From Inia geoffrensis (lineage: Eukaryota > Chordata > Mammalia > Artiodactyla > Iniidae): a stretch of DNA of 64,000 bases. Each line of letters starts with the position of its first letter. The first letter of the stretch is position 1. The stretch is from assembly GCA_036417435.1 (NCBI GenBank), contig CM070900.1:168196815-168260814 (forward strand), in the 5' to 3' direction. The translations under genes and the position numbers were made by a program. Of the stretch, positions 1 to 10,870 are shown in pieces. A model generated the notes under the pieces. That model did not search any database. It was not told the DNA's origin and saw nothing but the letters and a program-made list of their open reading frames with translations.

Positions 1-59
1 ACCTGACTACTCCTCTTTCTCTCCTCCACTTTCTCTCCCTCTCTCTTTCTCATTCTTCT

Positions 60-497
60 TGGGTCTCAGCCCACTGCCTCCTTACTATTCTTCCAACACA
101 ACAAGCACCTCCAACTGGGCCTTGGTATATGTTGTTCTGTCTACTTGGCGTGTTCTTGACCAAGTAATCCATCAGGCTTCCTTCCTTGTCACCTGCACAT
201 ATTCGCTAACATATCATCATTACAGTAAGGCCATTCCTGAAAAGCCTAATTACAATTGAACCCATTTCACACCCTTCCTATTGTCTCTAATTTAGTTTCT
301 CACATAGCACTAATCAGCAGCTAACATAATGTTTTCTTATTTTTTAAGTTTTTTGTATTTTTTTTTATTTACTGTCTTTCCTTCGAAAACATAAGCTTTG
401 TGAAGTCAGGGGATCGGGGCTCTTTTGTTCAACACTGTATCCTTAACACCTATGGCGCATGAAAAAAGCTCAAAATTATTTCTCAAATGATTGAATC
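60..497 (+). mobile_element. L2 LINE 3' portion (ancient)
   Basis: The stretch follows the L2 3'-end pattern in order: a 'gcctt..tgctgttc' block near 118-140, a 'ggccattcctga' block near 229-240, then 'cataagctttgtgaagtcagg' near 390 and 'caacactgtatccttaacacctatgg' near 430, ending in a degenerate 'aaattatttctcaaatgattgaat'. These correspond to the family's usual blocks, ending in the 'aatatttgttgaatgaat' motif. It is highly diverged, as expected for an element that predates placental mammals. A small ORF at 59-259 lies inside it and is not a gene. Confidence 0.65.
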
Positions 498-1158
498 ACC
501 TTAGGATTTCCTGAGCCCTATAAGTTTTAATCAGGTAGTAAAGGATTAATCCAGCAGGTTTGGGGTACTCAAACTCTGCACACTCCAAAGAAAAGATGGA
601 CTTTTGACTTGCTCCAGGGAGATAACCCCTGAGCCCTTTAGAATATCCTGCGTGATGAGAATGTCTTTGTAAGCCTGAGATGCTGGGCTATTTATAGTTT
701 ATGCTAACATGTAACTTATGGTGAAAACTTATTTTTGTGTACCTGGGATTTGGAGCCACTCTGCATCAGCTTGACTTGTCGGGGGCTGGAGTCCAGGTGA
801 CTTAGGTCAGTCACATGAGTGCCCCATGCCTACATGACAGGCTACCAATAAGAACTGTGGCTTCAAGTCTCCAGAAGGACTGAGATTCTTTGGCCACACT
901 TTGCAAGTGTCATCACATTGTTGCTGGGAGAATTAAATGCTGTCTATTTGATTCTACTGGCAGAGGACAATCGGAAGTCAGCACCTGGTTTCTGCTGAGC
1001 TCTGCCCTAATGCACCTTTTTTCTCTTTGCTGATTTTAATCTATTCATATCCTTCCACTGCAATAAACTGTAACTGTGAGTGTAACAGCTTTTTGAATTA
1101 TGTGGGTCTTTCTAGCAAATCATCAAACCTGAGAGTGGTCTTAGAAACCTCTGAGACA
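498..1158 (+). mobile_element. Solo LTR of an endogenous retrovirus-like element, family unassigned
   Basis: The 3' half has LTR character. A polyadenylation signal AATAAA at 1062-1067 is followed by the 'ctgtaactgtgagtgtaacagc' block and then 'tcatcaaacctgagagtggtc', ending in 'gagaca' near 1158. This order (poly-A signal, short R/U5, terminal CA) is typical of mammalian ERV LTRs, and I recognise the 'aaacctgag.gtggtct' end from dispersed LTRs without being able to name the family. The 5' boundary is placed where the L2 ends and is approximate. No internal retroviral genes flank it. Confidence 0.45.
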
Positions 1159-2225
1159 ATAGTTATATGTAGGCTTGGATAAAAATGAAACAATCATCAC
1201 TCTGTAGTCCAATTAAATATTTTTTTATTTATGAACCTCTGTGTACAAGATTCATTCCAGAAAAATTATAATTTGGATTAATTTATGTGGAGAAATAATG
1301 GTTTTCCTTGCAGAAATAATAATTCATTGATCTTTGGTAAATCAGTATCAAAGAGTAATTAATAAAATTGATATTAGTAAAATAATAATATCATTAATTG
1401 GTTAGTTTTACTTTTGACCTTGAATTTATCTGGGAAAAATATAAGTTTCATGGACATTCAAAATTAATCTAAGCCTCACCCTATGAGAAATAATGCAGAA
1501 TGCCTATTACCACTCTTTCCCACCTTGAATAATTTTCAAAACCAAAGTGGAAACATGCACCTAATAAAAAAGTAAACTGTAAATTTGCAAATATAAAATA
1601 GATATATACAATAGATAAATTATTCACAATTACAAAGCCACATCTTTGTTTCAGCTTGCACTAACATCATGCGACGGTGATACCATATCAGTGATAATAA
1701 ATCCAAAAGGGACTTGGGTGCTACCTAGTTTCCTGACCACAAATATCCCCTTGGTTAATCTGAAGCACCCAATGACTGTCTTAGATTGTTTGCATATACA
1801 TAAAGATCCAATCCACTATATTTTGTATATCTATGAGACACCTATAAATTTGCTAATGAAATTTCATTTTGTTGAATTGATTAAAGCACAAATTTTATAG
1901 CATGCTGATCTTGTAAACATGTGGATGCATTTGAGGAAACATATTCTTGATAAATTAGAATCTAATAAGTTTCTTAAAAAAGGAAAGAGAATACATTTTA
2001 TAATTATTTGAATTAAAAATGGAAATGCAAACATCCACCAAACTCTTTTTTCTAATTTTCCATAATATGTCATAGACATCTTAACTTTCCTCACCTAACT
2101 CCTTTGATCCCATAAGAAGGCAGAGAAAATGACTGTTTAAAAGCTCAGTAAGACTAAAATGGCGTTTGAGTACTATTTAGTATTTAGTATATTTATTGAG
2201 TTATTTAGTGTATAAATACTCTAAA
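1159..2225. other. AT-rich sequence, no feature recognised
   Basis: I see no repeat family or gene here. An 84-codon open frame at 1646-1900 and an overlapping antisense one at 1864-2094 have no recognisable domain and sit in AT-rich sequence, so I treat both as chance. Confidence 0.5.
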
Positions 2226-2454
2226 AAAACTGGTACGGGAGATTTCCAGTTGCAAAATAAGTGAGTCACTGATATGAAATGTACAGTGTGGGGCATACAG
2301 TCAATAACTATGTAGGATCTTTATATGGTGACATATTGTAACTAGACTTGTCCTGGTGATCATTTTGAAAGTATAGAAATACTGAAACACTACGTTGTGT
2401 AACAGAATTAACACAGTGTTGTAGATCAATTACACTTCAAAAACAAACAAACAA
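2226..2454 (+). mobile_element. L1M 3'UTR fragment with its own A-rich tail
   Basis: The segment contains the mammalian-wide L1 3'UTR blocks 'atttccagttgcaaaataagtgagtca', 'tatggtgacatattgtaactagacttg', 'gtgatcattttgaaagtatag' and a final 'caattacacttcaa', then an A/C-rich tail (2437-2454). It is 5'-truncated and diverged. A second L1 3' end begins directly after the tail. Confidence 0.75.
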
Positions 2455-2790
2455 ACTCATAGAAAAAGAGATCAGGTTTGTGGTTACCAGAGGCAGGGGG
2501 CGGTGGGAGGGGCAATTCAGGAAGGCTGTAAAAAGGCACAAACTTCCAATTGTATGTTACATATGAAAGTTGTTAAAAGAGTAAGTCCTCATCACAAGAA
2601 AAAATATATTTTTCTATTTCTTTAATTTTATATCTATTTGAGATGATGAATGTTCACTAAACTTACTGTGATAATCATTTCGGGATGTAGGTAAGTTAAA
2701 TTATTATGCCGTGTACCTTAAACTTTTACAGGGCTCCATATCAATTATATCTCAATACAACTGGAAGAAAAAATATTACCAATAAATATA
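2455..2790 (+). mobile_element. Second L1M 3' end, in tandem with the first
   Basis: It starts with 'ggtttgtggttaccagaggcagggggcggtggg' (an L1 3'UTR landmark near 2475-2510), continues with 'cacaaacttccaattgta', and ends with 'accttaaacttttacagggctccatatcaattatatctcaatacaactgg' and an A-rich tail. The landmark order repeats the one at 2226-2454, so this is a separate insertion or a duplication rather than a continuation. Confidence 0.7.
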
Positions 2791-2830
2791 TATAAACATA
2801 TAATAGAGAGAGACGGATTTATGTATCTAT

Positions 2831-2831
2831 C

Positions 2832-2865
<34 letters not shown>

Positions 2866-2887
2866 CACGCACGTGTGCGTGTGTATG
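2831..2887. repeat. (TG)n microsatellite with GC/CA end
   Basis: About 14 TG units are followed by 'gcgcgcacacgcacgtgtgcgtgtgtatg'. Alternating purine/pyrimidine runs of this kind can adopt Z-DNA. It lies just 3' of the paired L1 tails and could have grown from one of them. Confidence 0.9.
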
Positions 2888-3709
2888 TCCCCAGGTAGAA
2901 ATTTTAGAAATTTGGGGAAAGGAGAATTTGATTATCATTGTTTGTGAGGCAGAGAACGACTGACCCTTAAATCCAAAATGTGAAAGACTAGGAATCCTGG
3001 AACATGTGAACAGTTACCTCAATAAAGGGATTCTAAGCCCTTCGCTCTTTGCAAGTATCCTTCCAGATGTGCATACAGGTGACGACCTTTCTGTCTGTAA
3101 CTAATAAAACCTAGAACCAAGTTGGCTTTACATATAAACACAAAGATATTGGCACAGTTTCCCAACAGTAATGCAAAACTAAAAACAAAACAAAAATACC
3201 ATTTTGAGCCAAGGCTTCATATACTTCTTTAATCAAATTTTAAGGAAAAATATTACTGAAAATACTGTGGCGGCTCCTATTCCTTTATTGTAACTTCATA
3301 TTATTTAAATAGGTACTGGAATGATTGCATAATCTAAGTTCCAGATAACAAAAAAAAATGTTCTACTCAACATCAATCTGTTTCAGCTCGCCTAGAAGCA
3401 GAATATTTAGGTCAAATAGCTGCTAGACCTTTCACGTGCCTGAGGCCTTCTAAATAATGTTTACTTTTAAATCATTTCTAGGAATTGTATCTCCTCATCC
3501 CCAAAAAAGCATAATTATTTGTTTTTTGTTGTCTTTAAATAATATTAATTTCATATACATTGCAGATACTCTTTAATTTTATGGATATTCAAATATAATA
3601 AGTATATTTAAAAATAATATTTTAATTTACATTATAATTTCCAAATTTTTTATCATAAATCACCAAATATTATTTATGTTCCTTCTTAAAAGTGATATTA
3701 TTTTTAGTA
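2888..3709. other. No feature recognised
   Basis: Mixed then increasingly AT-rich sequence with no open frame above 60 codons and no repeat family I can name. Confidence 0.5.
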
Positions 3710-4180
3710 CAAGCATACCTCATTTTATTGCTCTTTGCTTTATTGCATTTCATAAAAATTAAAGATTTAATTTTCATTAATGGGCACCATTTTTCCAAAA
3801 GTATTATCTCACTTTGTGTTTTATTTTAGTAATTCTAGGAATATTTCAAACCTTTTGTTATTACTATACTTTTTATCATGCCCTGTGACCAGTGATCTTT
3901 GATGTCACTATTGCAAAAGATTATGACTAGCCAAAGGCCCAGATAAGGGTAAGCATTTTTTAGCAATAAAGTATGTTTAAACTAACATTGTTTACAATGT
4001 ACATTGTTTCTTTAGCTATAATGCCATTGCACACTTTAACAGATTACAGTACAGTGTAAATGTAACTTTTATATGCACGGAGAAACCCCCAAAAATTGTG
4101 TGACTCACTTTATTGCTTGCTATATTTGCTTTATTGCAGTGGTCTGGAACCAAACCCACACTATCTCCAAGGTATGCCTG
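3710..4180 (+). mobile_element. Non-autonomous Tigger-type (TcMar) DNA transposon
   Basis: The left terminus 'caagcatacctcattttattg' and the right terminus '..ctccaaggtatgcctg' are inverted repeats (CAAGCATACCT against the reverse complement CAGGCATACCT). Each end is flanked by the dinucleotide TA (3708-3709 and 4181-4182), the target duplication expected for mariner/Tigger elements. Subterminal blocks such as 'gggcaccatttttccaaaag' and 'gtgaccagtgatctttgatg' match the Tigger1 ends as I recall them. At 471 bp there is no room for a transposase; the interior has been deleted, so it would have depended on an autonomous Tigger. Confidence 0.85.
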
Positions 4181-5229
4181 TACATGCAGACTGAGAAAAG
4201 TAGAATGGATTTTATAGACAGAATTCCTGAAAACCGCTAAGTTATAATTTTATAGGTATCATCTTTTTCGATGTTGATATATTTATTGCTACAGATATTT
4301 TTTTCAGGAAACACTAATGTGTATGTTTTCATTGTTTATCTGAAAATATCTGGATATATTTTTTCCCAAGATAAGATTATTTTAATTGCATAATCATAAA
4401 TTCTAATGTGAATTTTACATATGAATACCTAATTAACAATAAACATGTGGTCACAATTTAGTTTTTAGTGGGAGTTCTTTTCAAAATAATTTTTCTAGCA
4501 GTTGAAGAAAATTTCTTATTTAGGAAAATGAAGTGTCATTAGGACAATTACGAATGGATACATTATTTACAGAATGCAATTATTTTTCTCTGAGTTTATA
4601 TAATTTAAATATGCTTTAAAAATAAAATTAAATTTTGCATTTTTGTACTGTGTTCTAATTGAAAAAGGTAAGATAAAGCTTATAAAATCAAAATGAATAA
4701 TGAAAGATTTCAATAATACCAAATGCTAAAACGGTAAAACAACTTTATTTTAGGAAAATACTGTTCATATAAAATAAATTTCTATGGTCATGTTATTCAC
4801 CTATAGGTGCAATTAGAGAGAATTTAATTAAAACAAGCACTAAAAACTTCTTGCAAAAGCTTCAAGTGAGAGCAAATACATTTGACTTCTGTTCCACGAA
4901 TACCATTACATATGAAAGAGTGCAAACTCGCTCTCCAACACTCGTGCTTACATGTTACAGACATTCCTCTTTACTGGTTTCCTTTTTCCTTATTAACTGA
5001 TGGGCCCAGTCACCAATTCACAGATTAAAGAAAAGCTGTGAGACAAGCGCTCAAATTTACAAACTTCTGTATATCTGTACCCCTTATTTTCTCCTGGTTT
5101 TCAATAGAGGCAGGGTAGCTTCCTCAGTTAAATGAAAAATCTTCTACCTTATATGAAGCTTTACTCTATTGACTGCCTCTTAACACTTCAGTACCTTTAA
5201 GAGATTCTTCTTCTGAATTTTTTCCTTTA
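4181..5229. other. AT-rich sequence, no feature recognised
   Basis: Long A/T runs and no open frame of note. I could not assign any repeat. Confidence 0.5.
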
Positions 5230-5835
5230 AACAGATAAATACATATAAGTATGCCCACCGAAAAAAATACATGCAATAGGTGAATGGATAAACACACTGT
5301 GGTACATCCATATAATTAAATATTATTCAATGTTCAAAAGATATATCACAAAAGCATGAAAAGACATGGAGGGGTCTTAAATGCATATTATTAAGTGAAA
5401 GAAATCAACCTGAAAAGTCTACATAGCGTATGATTCCAACTATATGACATTGTAGAAAACGAAAACTACTGAGACAGTAAAATGATCAGTGGTTTCCAGG
5501 GAGAGGGAGAGAGTAGAAAGAGGAAAAAGTACAGTACAGAAACTTTTTAGGACAAGTGAAACTGTTCTGTATGGTATTGTAATGGTAACTACACAACATT
5601 ATGCATTATCAAAACCCATAGAACTTTACAACACAAAGAGTTAACCCTAATATGAGCTATGTATTTTAGTTAATAATAATGTACTAATATTTGCTTATCA
5701 TTTATAACAAATGTATCACACTAATGCAAGATTTTAATAATAGGTGAAAATATTAGGGGCAGAGGGAGCATATGGGAACTCTGTACTTTTTTATCAGTTT
5801 TTCTGTAAACGTAAAATTGTTTAAAAAAAATTAAG
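5230..5835 (+). mobile_element. L1M 3' end (ORF2 tail plus 3'UTR)
   Basis: The segment near 5281 'gaatggataaacacactgtgg' and 'gtacatccatataattaaatattattcaatg' correspond to the last part of L1 ORF2 (the NGWINTLWYI-like stretch), followed by the 'gaaagaaatcaacctgaaaagtctacat' block and 'ggtttccagggagagggagagag'. It ends with 'gtacttttttatcagtttttctgtaaacgtaaaattgtttaaaaaa', a typical L1MC/L1ME end. Reading frames are lost. Confidence 0.8.
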
Positions 5836-6149
5836 CCGGTAATTGAAAATTTTAAAAAATAATACCAAAATATACAAATACGTGCAACTTCTTTAAATTA
5901 CCACATATCTGTAACTTCTGCATGTTTTTTTCTTACCAGCCAAACCTATGTTGTTTCTATGTCCTCATTTTCTACTAAATTTTCAAATGACTTTATGTGA
6001 CTTATGATCCAAATCTTATTCACGGAAACAAACTTTTCTAATCCAGTGAACAGTTTAATTCTCATTTTACAGGACCTAGCAACAGAATTTGGCAATAGTG
6101 TACTATGTTTTTAAACTTTTTTCTTTCTAAGTGTTTGTGTGTGTGTGTG
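5836..6149. other. No feature recognised
   Basis: AT-rich sequence between an L1M end and a possible L2 fragment. Nothing assigned. Confidence 0.5.
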
Positions 6150-6490
6150 ATATCACACTGCCCTGCTCTGCTGTGAATATCATCTTTGACCACTCCTCAG
6201 CAGTTTTCTTTTCAGGCTCATTTTCTTCTTCCTCTTGGCGAATTACTGTATTTCTACACTGTTTATTCAAAACCCTGCTTTGTGCTCATGCTATAATTTC
6301 TTCCTTGAAAAAAAATGCTTCTCTTGTTATTTACGGGCTCTATATGTTCTAGTATTCTCATCTGAGTTTCTGATCAATGACATAATTGACAAAATCTACT
6401 TATATGTTTCAAAGGTACTTTAGATCAACAAGAATACACTACACTTATGATCTCTTTCAAAAGTCAGTCCCCTCTAAGAAAAAAATCACC
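6150..6490 (+). mobile_element. Possible L2 LINE fragment
   Basis: The order of blocks ('tttgaccactcctcagcagtt', 'ttcttcttcctcttgg', then 'atatgtttcaaaggtacttta') resembles the part of L2 upstream of its 3' end, where the consensus reads like 'ttggccactcct..', 'gctcctcctcc' and 'tgtctcacaggcacctca'. Divergence is high and the assignment is tentative. The overlapping 62-74 codon frames are not supported as genes. Confidence 0.4.
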
Positions 6491-6840
6491 TTTTTTAATC
6501 ACTTGAAAAAAGTAAATCAACAACAAAAGGTCATTCTGATAAGATCGTTCTCTCTTGATCCATATCTAGCGGCTTTAGTTTCAAATAATGGAAAACTCTA
6601 TCTGGTTTAAACCAAAGAGTCAATATATTGACAGCTCTAACTTAATAGTTCAGAGGTTGGATGGAATATACACATAGTTCTTTTGCAGTACTAACAACGC
6701 TTCTTGGTGAATCTCTTTTCTCTACCCTTATCTGTATCTGAGCTTCAATCTAAGGTGGCAAAACCACTAATAGCCATACACAGAAGTATATGTTTTATTA
6801 CTCAGGCAAGGACAGAGGAAAAATAACTCATCTGACAGCT

Positions 6841-7145
6841 TTTTTTTTTTTTTTTTTTTTAAATGTATTTATTTATTTATTTATGGCTGTGTTGGGTCTT
6901 CGTTTCTGTGCATGGGCTTTCTCTAGTTGTGGCAAGTGGGGGCCACTCTTCATCGCGGTACGCAGGCCTCTCACTATCGCGGCCTCTGTTGTTGCAGAGC
7001 ACAGGCTCCAGACGCGCAGGCTCAGTAATTGTGGCTCACAGGCCAAGCTGCTCCGCGGCATGTGGGATCTTCCCAGACCAGGGCTCGAACCCGTGTCTCC
7101 TGCATTGGCAGGCAGATTCTGAACCACTGCGCCACTAGGGAAGCC
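6841..7145 (-). mobile_element. CHR SINE, long form, with target-site duplication
   Basis: Read on the minus strand it begins 'gggcttccctagtggcgcag', carries a tRNA-like B box region ('gggttcgagccctgg' near 7080-7094), then 'gatcccacatgccgcgg', and ends in the 'gacccaacacagccataa' block, (ATAA)n and a poly-A (poly-T 6841-6860 here). The 14-bp duplication CTCATCTGACAGCT flanks it exactly (6827-6840 and 7146-7159). Perfect duplication copies indicate a fairly young insertion. Small ORFs on both strands here are by-products of the SINE. Confidence 0.95.
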
Positions 7146-7308
7146 CTCATCTGACAGCTTTGATGTAAAAGTTTTATTTTCTTCTCATTTGAAGATAGTA
7201 GGTCAACTGAATAATCTTGAACCATAAATACTACACATGAGATAGTACTGTTTTTCTTAAACTAATCATGATTAATCTGGCTGCTACACAATGGAGTAGG
7301 GCATGAAG

Positions 7309-7509
7309 GATCACCAGGGATATCGGCTCCCTGCTTTGTGACCGCCTGGAGGGGTGGGATAGGGAGGGTGGGAGGGAGGGAGACTCAAGAGGGAAGAGAT
7401 ATGGGAACATATGTATATATATAACTGATTCATTTTGTTGTAAAACAGAAACTGACACACCATTGTAAAGCAATTATACCCCAATAAAGATGTTAAAAAA
7501 AAAAAAAAA
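7309..7509 (+). mobile_element. Young-type L1 3'UTR fragment with poly-A
   Basis: A 5'-truncated copy of the cetartiodactyl L1 3' end: 'cggctccctgctttgtgaccgcctgg', 'gggatagggagggtgggaggg', 'cacaccattgtaaagcaattat' and 'ccccaataaagatgtt' before a poly-A. The same end occurs on the larger L1 copies at 43.2, 54.2 and 62.6 kb. I could not find a clean target-site duplication. Confidence 0.9.
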
Positions 7510-8794
7510 GACAATAGCAATGTCCGGAATCTATCGTTTGTCAGCTTAATATTGGTATATACCCTCCTTCTCACTCAGAAAGCTTAAAAAAAATGCATGT
7601 TTAAATTCATCATAGTCATACCATATTCAAAAGGAGACAAATCAATATTTATTCCAACTACTCTGTTAAGCTCTGTTTCCAGAACCTCTGTTGTATCATA
7701 TCTCATCTTAATTGGATTCTGTCAGTGTTCTTCACATTCCAGTTACATATGATAAGATACATGCCTCTAACATACAGGATCTACAATGAAAAAGAAAGAA
7801 CAGAATATGTGCAATCAAACTACCACAGGTAATGTGCTGCCACTTGAATTAGTCACTATGGTGGGATGTTAAAATATTCAGTGTGGCAGGTTGATTGGCA
7901 GGTAGTAGGGATTGAAACTTTAGCTAATAAATGAAAATAGAAAGATCAAGATCAAATAATAAAAGTTCTGAATGATCAAACTAAGAATTAAGAATCTGAA
8001 AGCCAAAACTACTTTTACATAGGGACATGATAATTTTGATAATTAAGAAGTACCCTGTGCTACTATAAAGAAGATGGAGTAATAACATTACTTCATCATA
8101 GTGAAACCTAATATTAAGCAGCAAGGTTTGTTCAAGAAAATATGAAAAACAATAATAACCCCGTGGACCTAGGACAATGAGGGAGGTGACAAAATCACAC
8201 ACACACAAGGTGTTTTGAATGTCAGTGGGATTTTTTTTTTTGCATGAGTATCTCATTTGTATTTGTAGTCAATAATTTATTCTTATTTCTAAGTCTATGT
8301 TCTGCTGACTTTTCAAAACGAGGTGGGAAGAATATTTTTTCTATTTTTAGATGAATTTGTATAAAGCAGATGTTTTCTCCTTAAATGTTTGAAGGGGTCC
8401 TCAAGTGAATCTCATTTGAGACTGGAGTTTTCTTTGTAAGAAAATACAAAATTATAAAATCAGGTTCATTAATAAGTAGAGCATTTTATTTAGATCTCCT
8501 AGTTCTTCTTGTGTCAATTATATTTGGTTTCTAAGAAAATTGTTTTTATAAACAAATTAAAATTTTTCTTAATATTTCTTATTTTTGATATCTTTAAGAT
8601 ATATAGTAATGTTTATTGTTATTCCTGGCATAGAATATATGGTTTATTAATCAGTTTTATTAATATCATAAATTTTATTTTTATTAAAAAATTTTTGTTT
8701 TTAAAAAATTGTTTTCTCACATCACATTTATCATAATTTCCTTCTGCTTCCCTTGGAATTGAATTGCTTTGCTTTTTCTAGCCTTGTATATTAG
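7510..8794. other. AT-rich sequence, no feature recognised
   Basis: No repeat or gene assigned. Open frames of 75 (8509-8736, plus) and 91 codons (7981-8256, minus) are low-complexity, rich in F/I/L/K and without a domain. Confidence 0.5.
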
Positions 8795-9239
8795 TGTACT
8801 AGTTTCCTGTGACTGCTGTAACATATTTGATGGTCTAAAACAGCATTTCTTCTTTCACAGTTCTGGATGCCAGGAATCCAAAGTCAAGGTGCTGGCAGGG
8901 CTGAATTACCTCCAATGACTCTTAGGGAAGCTCTCGACTTTGGCTTTTCCAGCTTCTGGTGGCCGCAGGAATTCCTTGACTGGGAATGCAAACCTCCAAT
9001 CTCTTCATCTGTGGTCACATTGTCTCCTCTTCTGTATGCCAAATCTCCCTGTGGATCTCTTATAAGAACACTTGTCATTGGATGAAGGGCCCAAGGGAAT
9101 ATCTAAGATGATTCTTCATTTCAAGATCCTTAATTTAGTAAAATCTGCAAAGACCCTTTTACTAACTGAGGTAACATTCACAGGTTCTGGGAATTAGATG
9201 TTGACATACTTTCTGAAGGCTGACATTCAACCCACTGCA
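8795..9239 (+). mobile_element. MLT1-type (ERVL-MaLR) solo LTR
   Basis: It opens 'tgtactagtttcctgtgact' and 'gctgtaacatatttgatgg', continues through 'cacagttctggatgcc', 'cttttccagcttctggtggccgc', 'tcttataagaacacttgtcattggatg' and 'ctaagatgattcttcatttcaagatcctta', and finishes with 'gtaacattcacaggttctggg' and 'ccactgca'. This is the full MLT1 block order in the sense orientation. Near-complete length for the family. Confidence 0.85.
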
Positions 9240-9990
9240 ATTTGGTAGTTAAATTGTGGACTTTGTTATGCATTTTTTCTGTTACACATTTAAGGCTATA
9301 AACTTCCTATTGAAGACAGATTCCTCTAGTTCCCACAAGTTACAATACATTTTACTTGCATTATTACTTGATTCAAACAATTTCTGTATGTAAAATATAC
9401 ACATTTACTATCATATTATTTGATTCAAAATATTTTATGATTTCTTCATTGAAACACGGCATGTCAACTGCTTAGAACTGTTTTGCTTAATAACATTGTC
9501 TTGTGTTATCTTTTTGGTATTGATGTTTAGTTTGCTTTCATTGTGATTAATAAATAGTCTCAGTATGTTTTTGATCTTTGAAATAAATTTATATTTGTCC
9601 AGAATTTGATCAATATTAAAGTTTTCATATTTTCTTGAACATAATTTCATTGTTGGGGGATATGGTTCTATATATGTGACTTTTATCACATTTGTTAATT
9701 ATGCTGTTCAAATATTATCTATTCTGAATTTTTGATTTTTCTATGTTATGGAAAGAGTTTCATTGATATCTCTAATTATGATTCAATATTTTACAATTTC
9801 AACTTTAATGAGTTGTTGCTTTGTTACATATCTTGAAGTTATGCTGTTAGCTTCATGAAAATTTAGGATTTTTATAGCTTTTTTTCAATTGAGCTTTTTA
9901 TCAGAGCTAAATGTTCCCTTTTATATCATACATGTCTTGCTTTAAGTTTATTTTGACTGAAAATAGTATCGTGTCATCAACTTAGATGTT
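9240..9990 (-). mobile_element. Ancient L1M/HAL1-like ORF2 fragment (endonuclease region)
   Basis: On the minus strand the sequence aligns by eye with the L1 ORF2 endonuclease region. The block near 9861-9960 ('atttaggatttttatag', 'caattgagctttttatcag', 'cttgctttaagtttattttgactg') corresponds to the reverse complement of the L1 part coding for the 'ITILNVYAPN' neighbourhood. It starts exactly where the MLT1 ends. Frames are destroyed. Confidence 0.6.
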
Positions 9991-10589
9991 CAGTGGCAAA
10001 TGACATGCAGAACATCAGACTTATTTCTTGGTTGTTTTCCTCTACCCTTTCAAAATTAGGTCTCCTTGCCAATCCTGACCTTCAGTTTTTGACTCCTTAT
10101 CCCAATGAGATAGGCCAAAACCACAGGATGTTCTTTCCTGCTCAGTTTCTATTCCCTGCACTGTTAATCCGCAAATGCCCTGGGTGAAATGACGGTGGGA
10201 AGCATGTGACACATGGCTTAGTGCCATCCTTTTCTCTGAGGTAATGATCACTCAAGTGTAGTCTGTCTTGGTTGTACACTGAAGCCTTCAAATAATTTAT
10301 CTGTGCATTTTCTCCAATACTTATATTGGTCTCTGTAGGAGGCTTTAACTCTGACATGACTAGAAGCCATGAAGATTTTATAGGGGGGCTGTGGGAAAGC
10401 AGGCAATGTTGGAAAAACACCAATTGCTTATTTCCCATTCATTCAAATCATGTCCTGAGGCAGTCTGCCCTTTGACATGGACACACCTTGTCACAATCAA
10501 AGTTTTGATAGTTCTTCCAAGTTCCAAATTCAACTCAGCTGTCTCTCTGTGTTAGTTGTTGTAAGTGGAGGCATGTAAGTGGAGGCTTA
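9991..10589. other. No feature recognised
   Basis: Unique-looking sequence of more even base composition than its surroundings. The small ORFs here (64-98 codons on both strands) have no recognisable domain. Confidence 0.45.
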
Positions 10590-10870
10590 TATGAAAACAG
10601 AAGTTTATTTCTCTGTAAAGGAATGGTTCAAATAAAGATGTTCAGGGCTAGTACAGCAATCTTTTATTGTAGATATGTTTTTGCCATCCATGTCCACAGT
10701 TGGCTCTGACATTATCATTGTTCCCCAGCAACAGCTAAGAGATTTAAAAGTAGGGTTGCAAGTGCTTGCTTATTCCTCTTTAGCAATGACAGGCTGTACA
10801 CTGGTGCAAGAATTTGGACACATGGCCACAACAAGCTACAAAGAAAGATATCTTTGCCATTAGTCAAGCT
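10590..10870 (+). repeat. Possible ancient dispersed repeat, family not named
   Basis: The order 'cagaagtttatttctctgt', 'cagggctagtacagcaat', 'ccatgtccacagttgg', 'ggacacatggccacaacaagc' matches a common old mammalian repeat I recognise by its 'gtcacatggccacacctagctgcaag' end. I cannot give its family name. The 62-codon frame at 10675-10863 is not supported as a gene. Confidence 0.35.

Noticed and set aside
1646..1900. 84-codon open frame as a small gene
   Set aside because: No recognisable domain, AT-rich, overlapped by an antisense frame, and no repeat-independent support.
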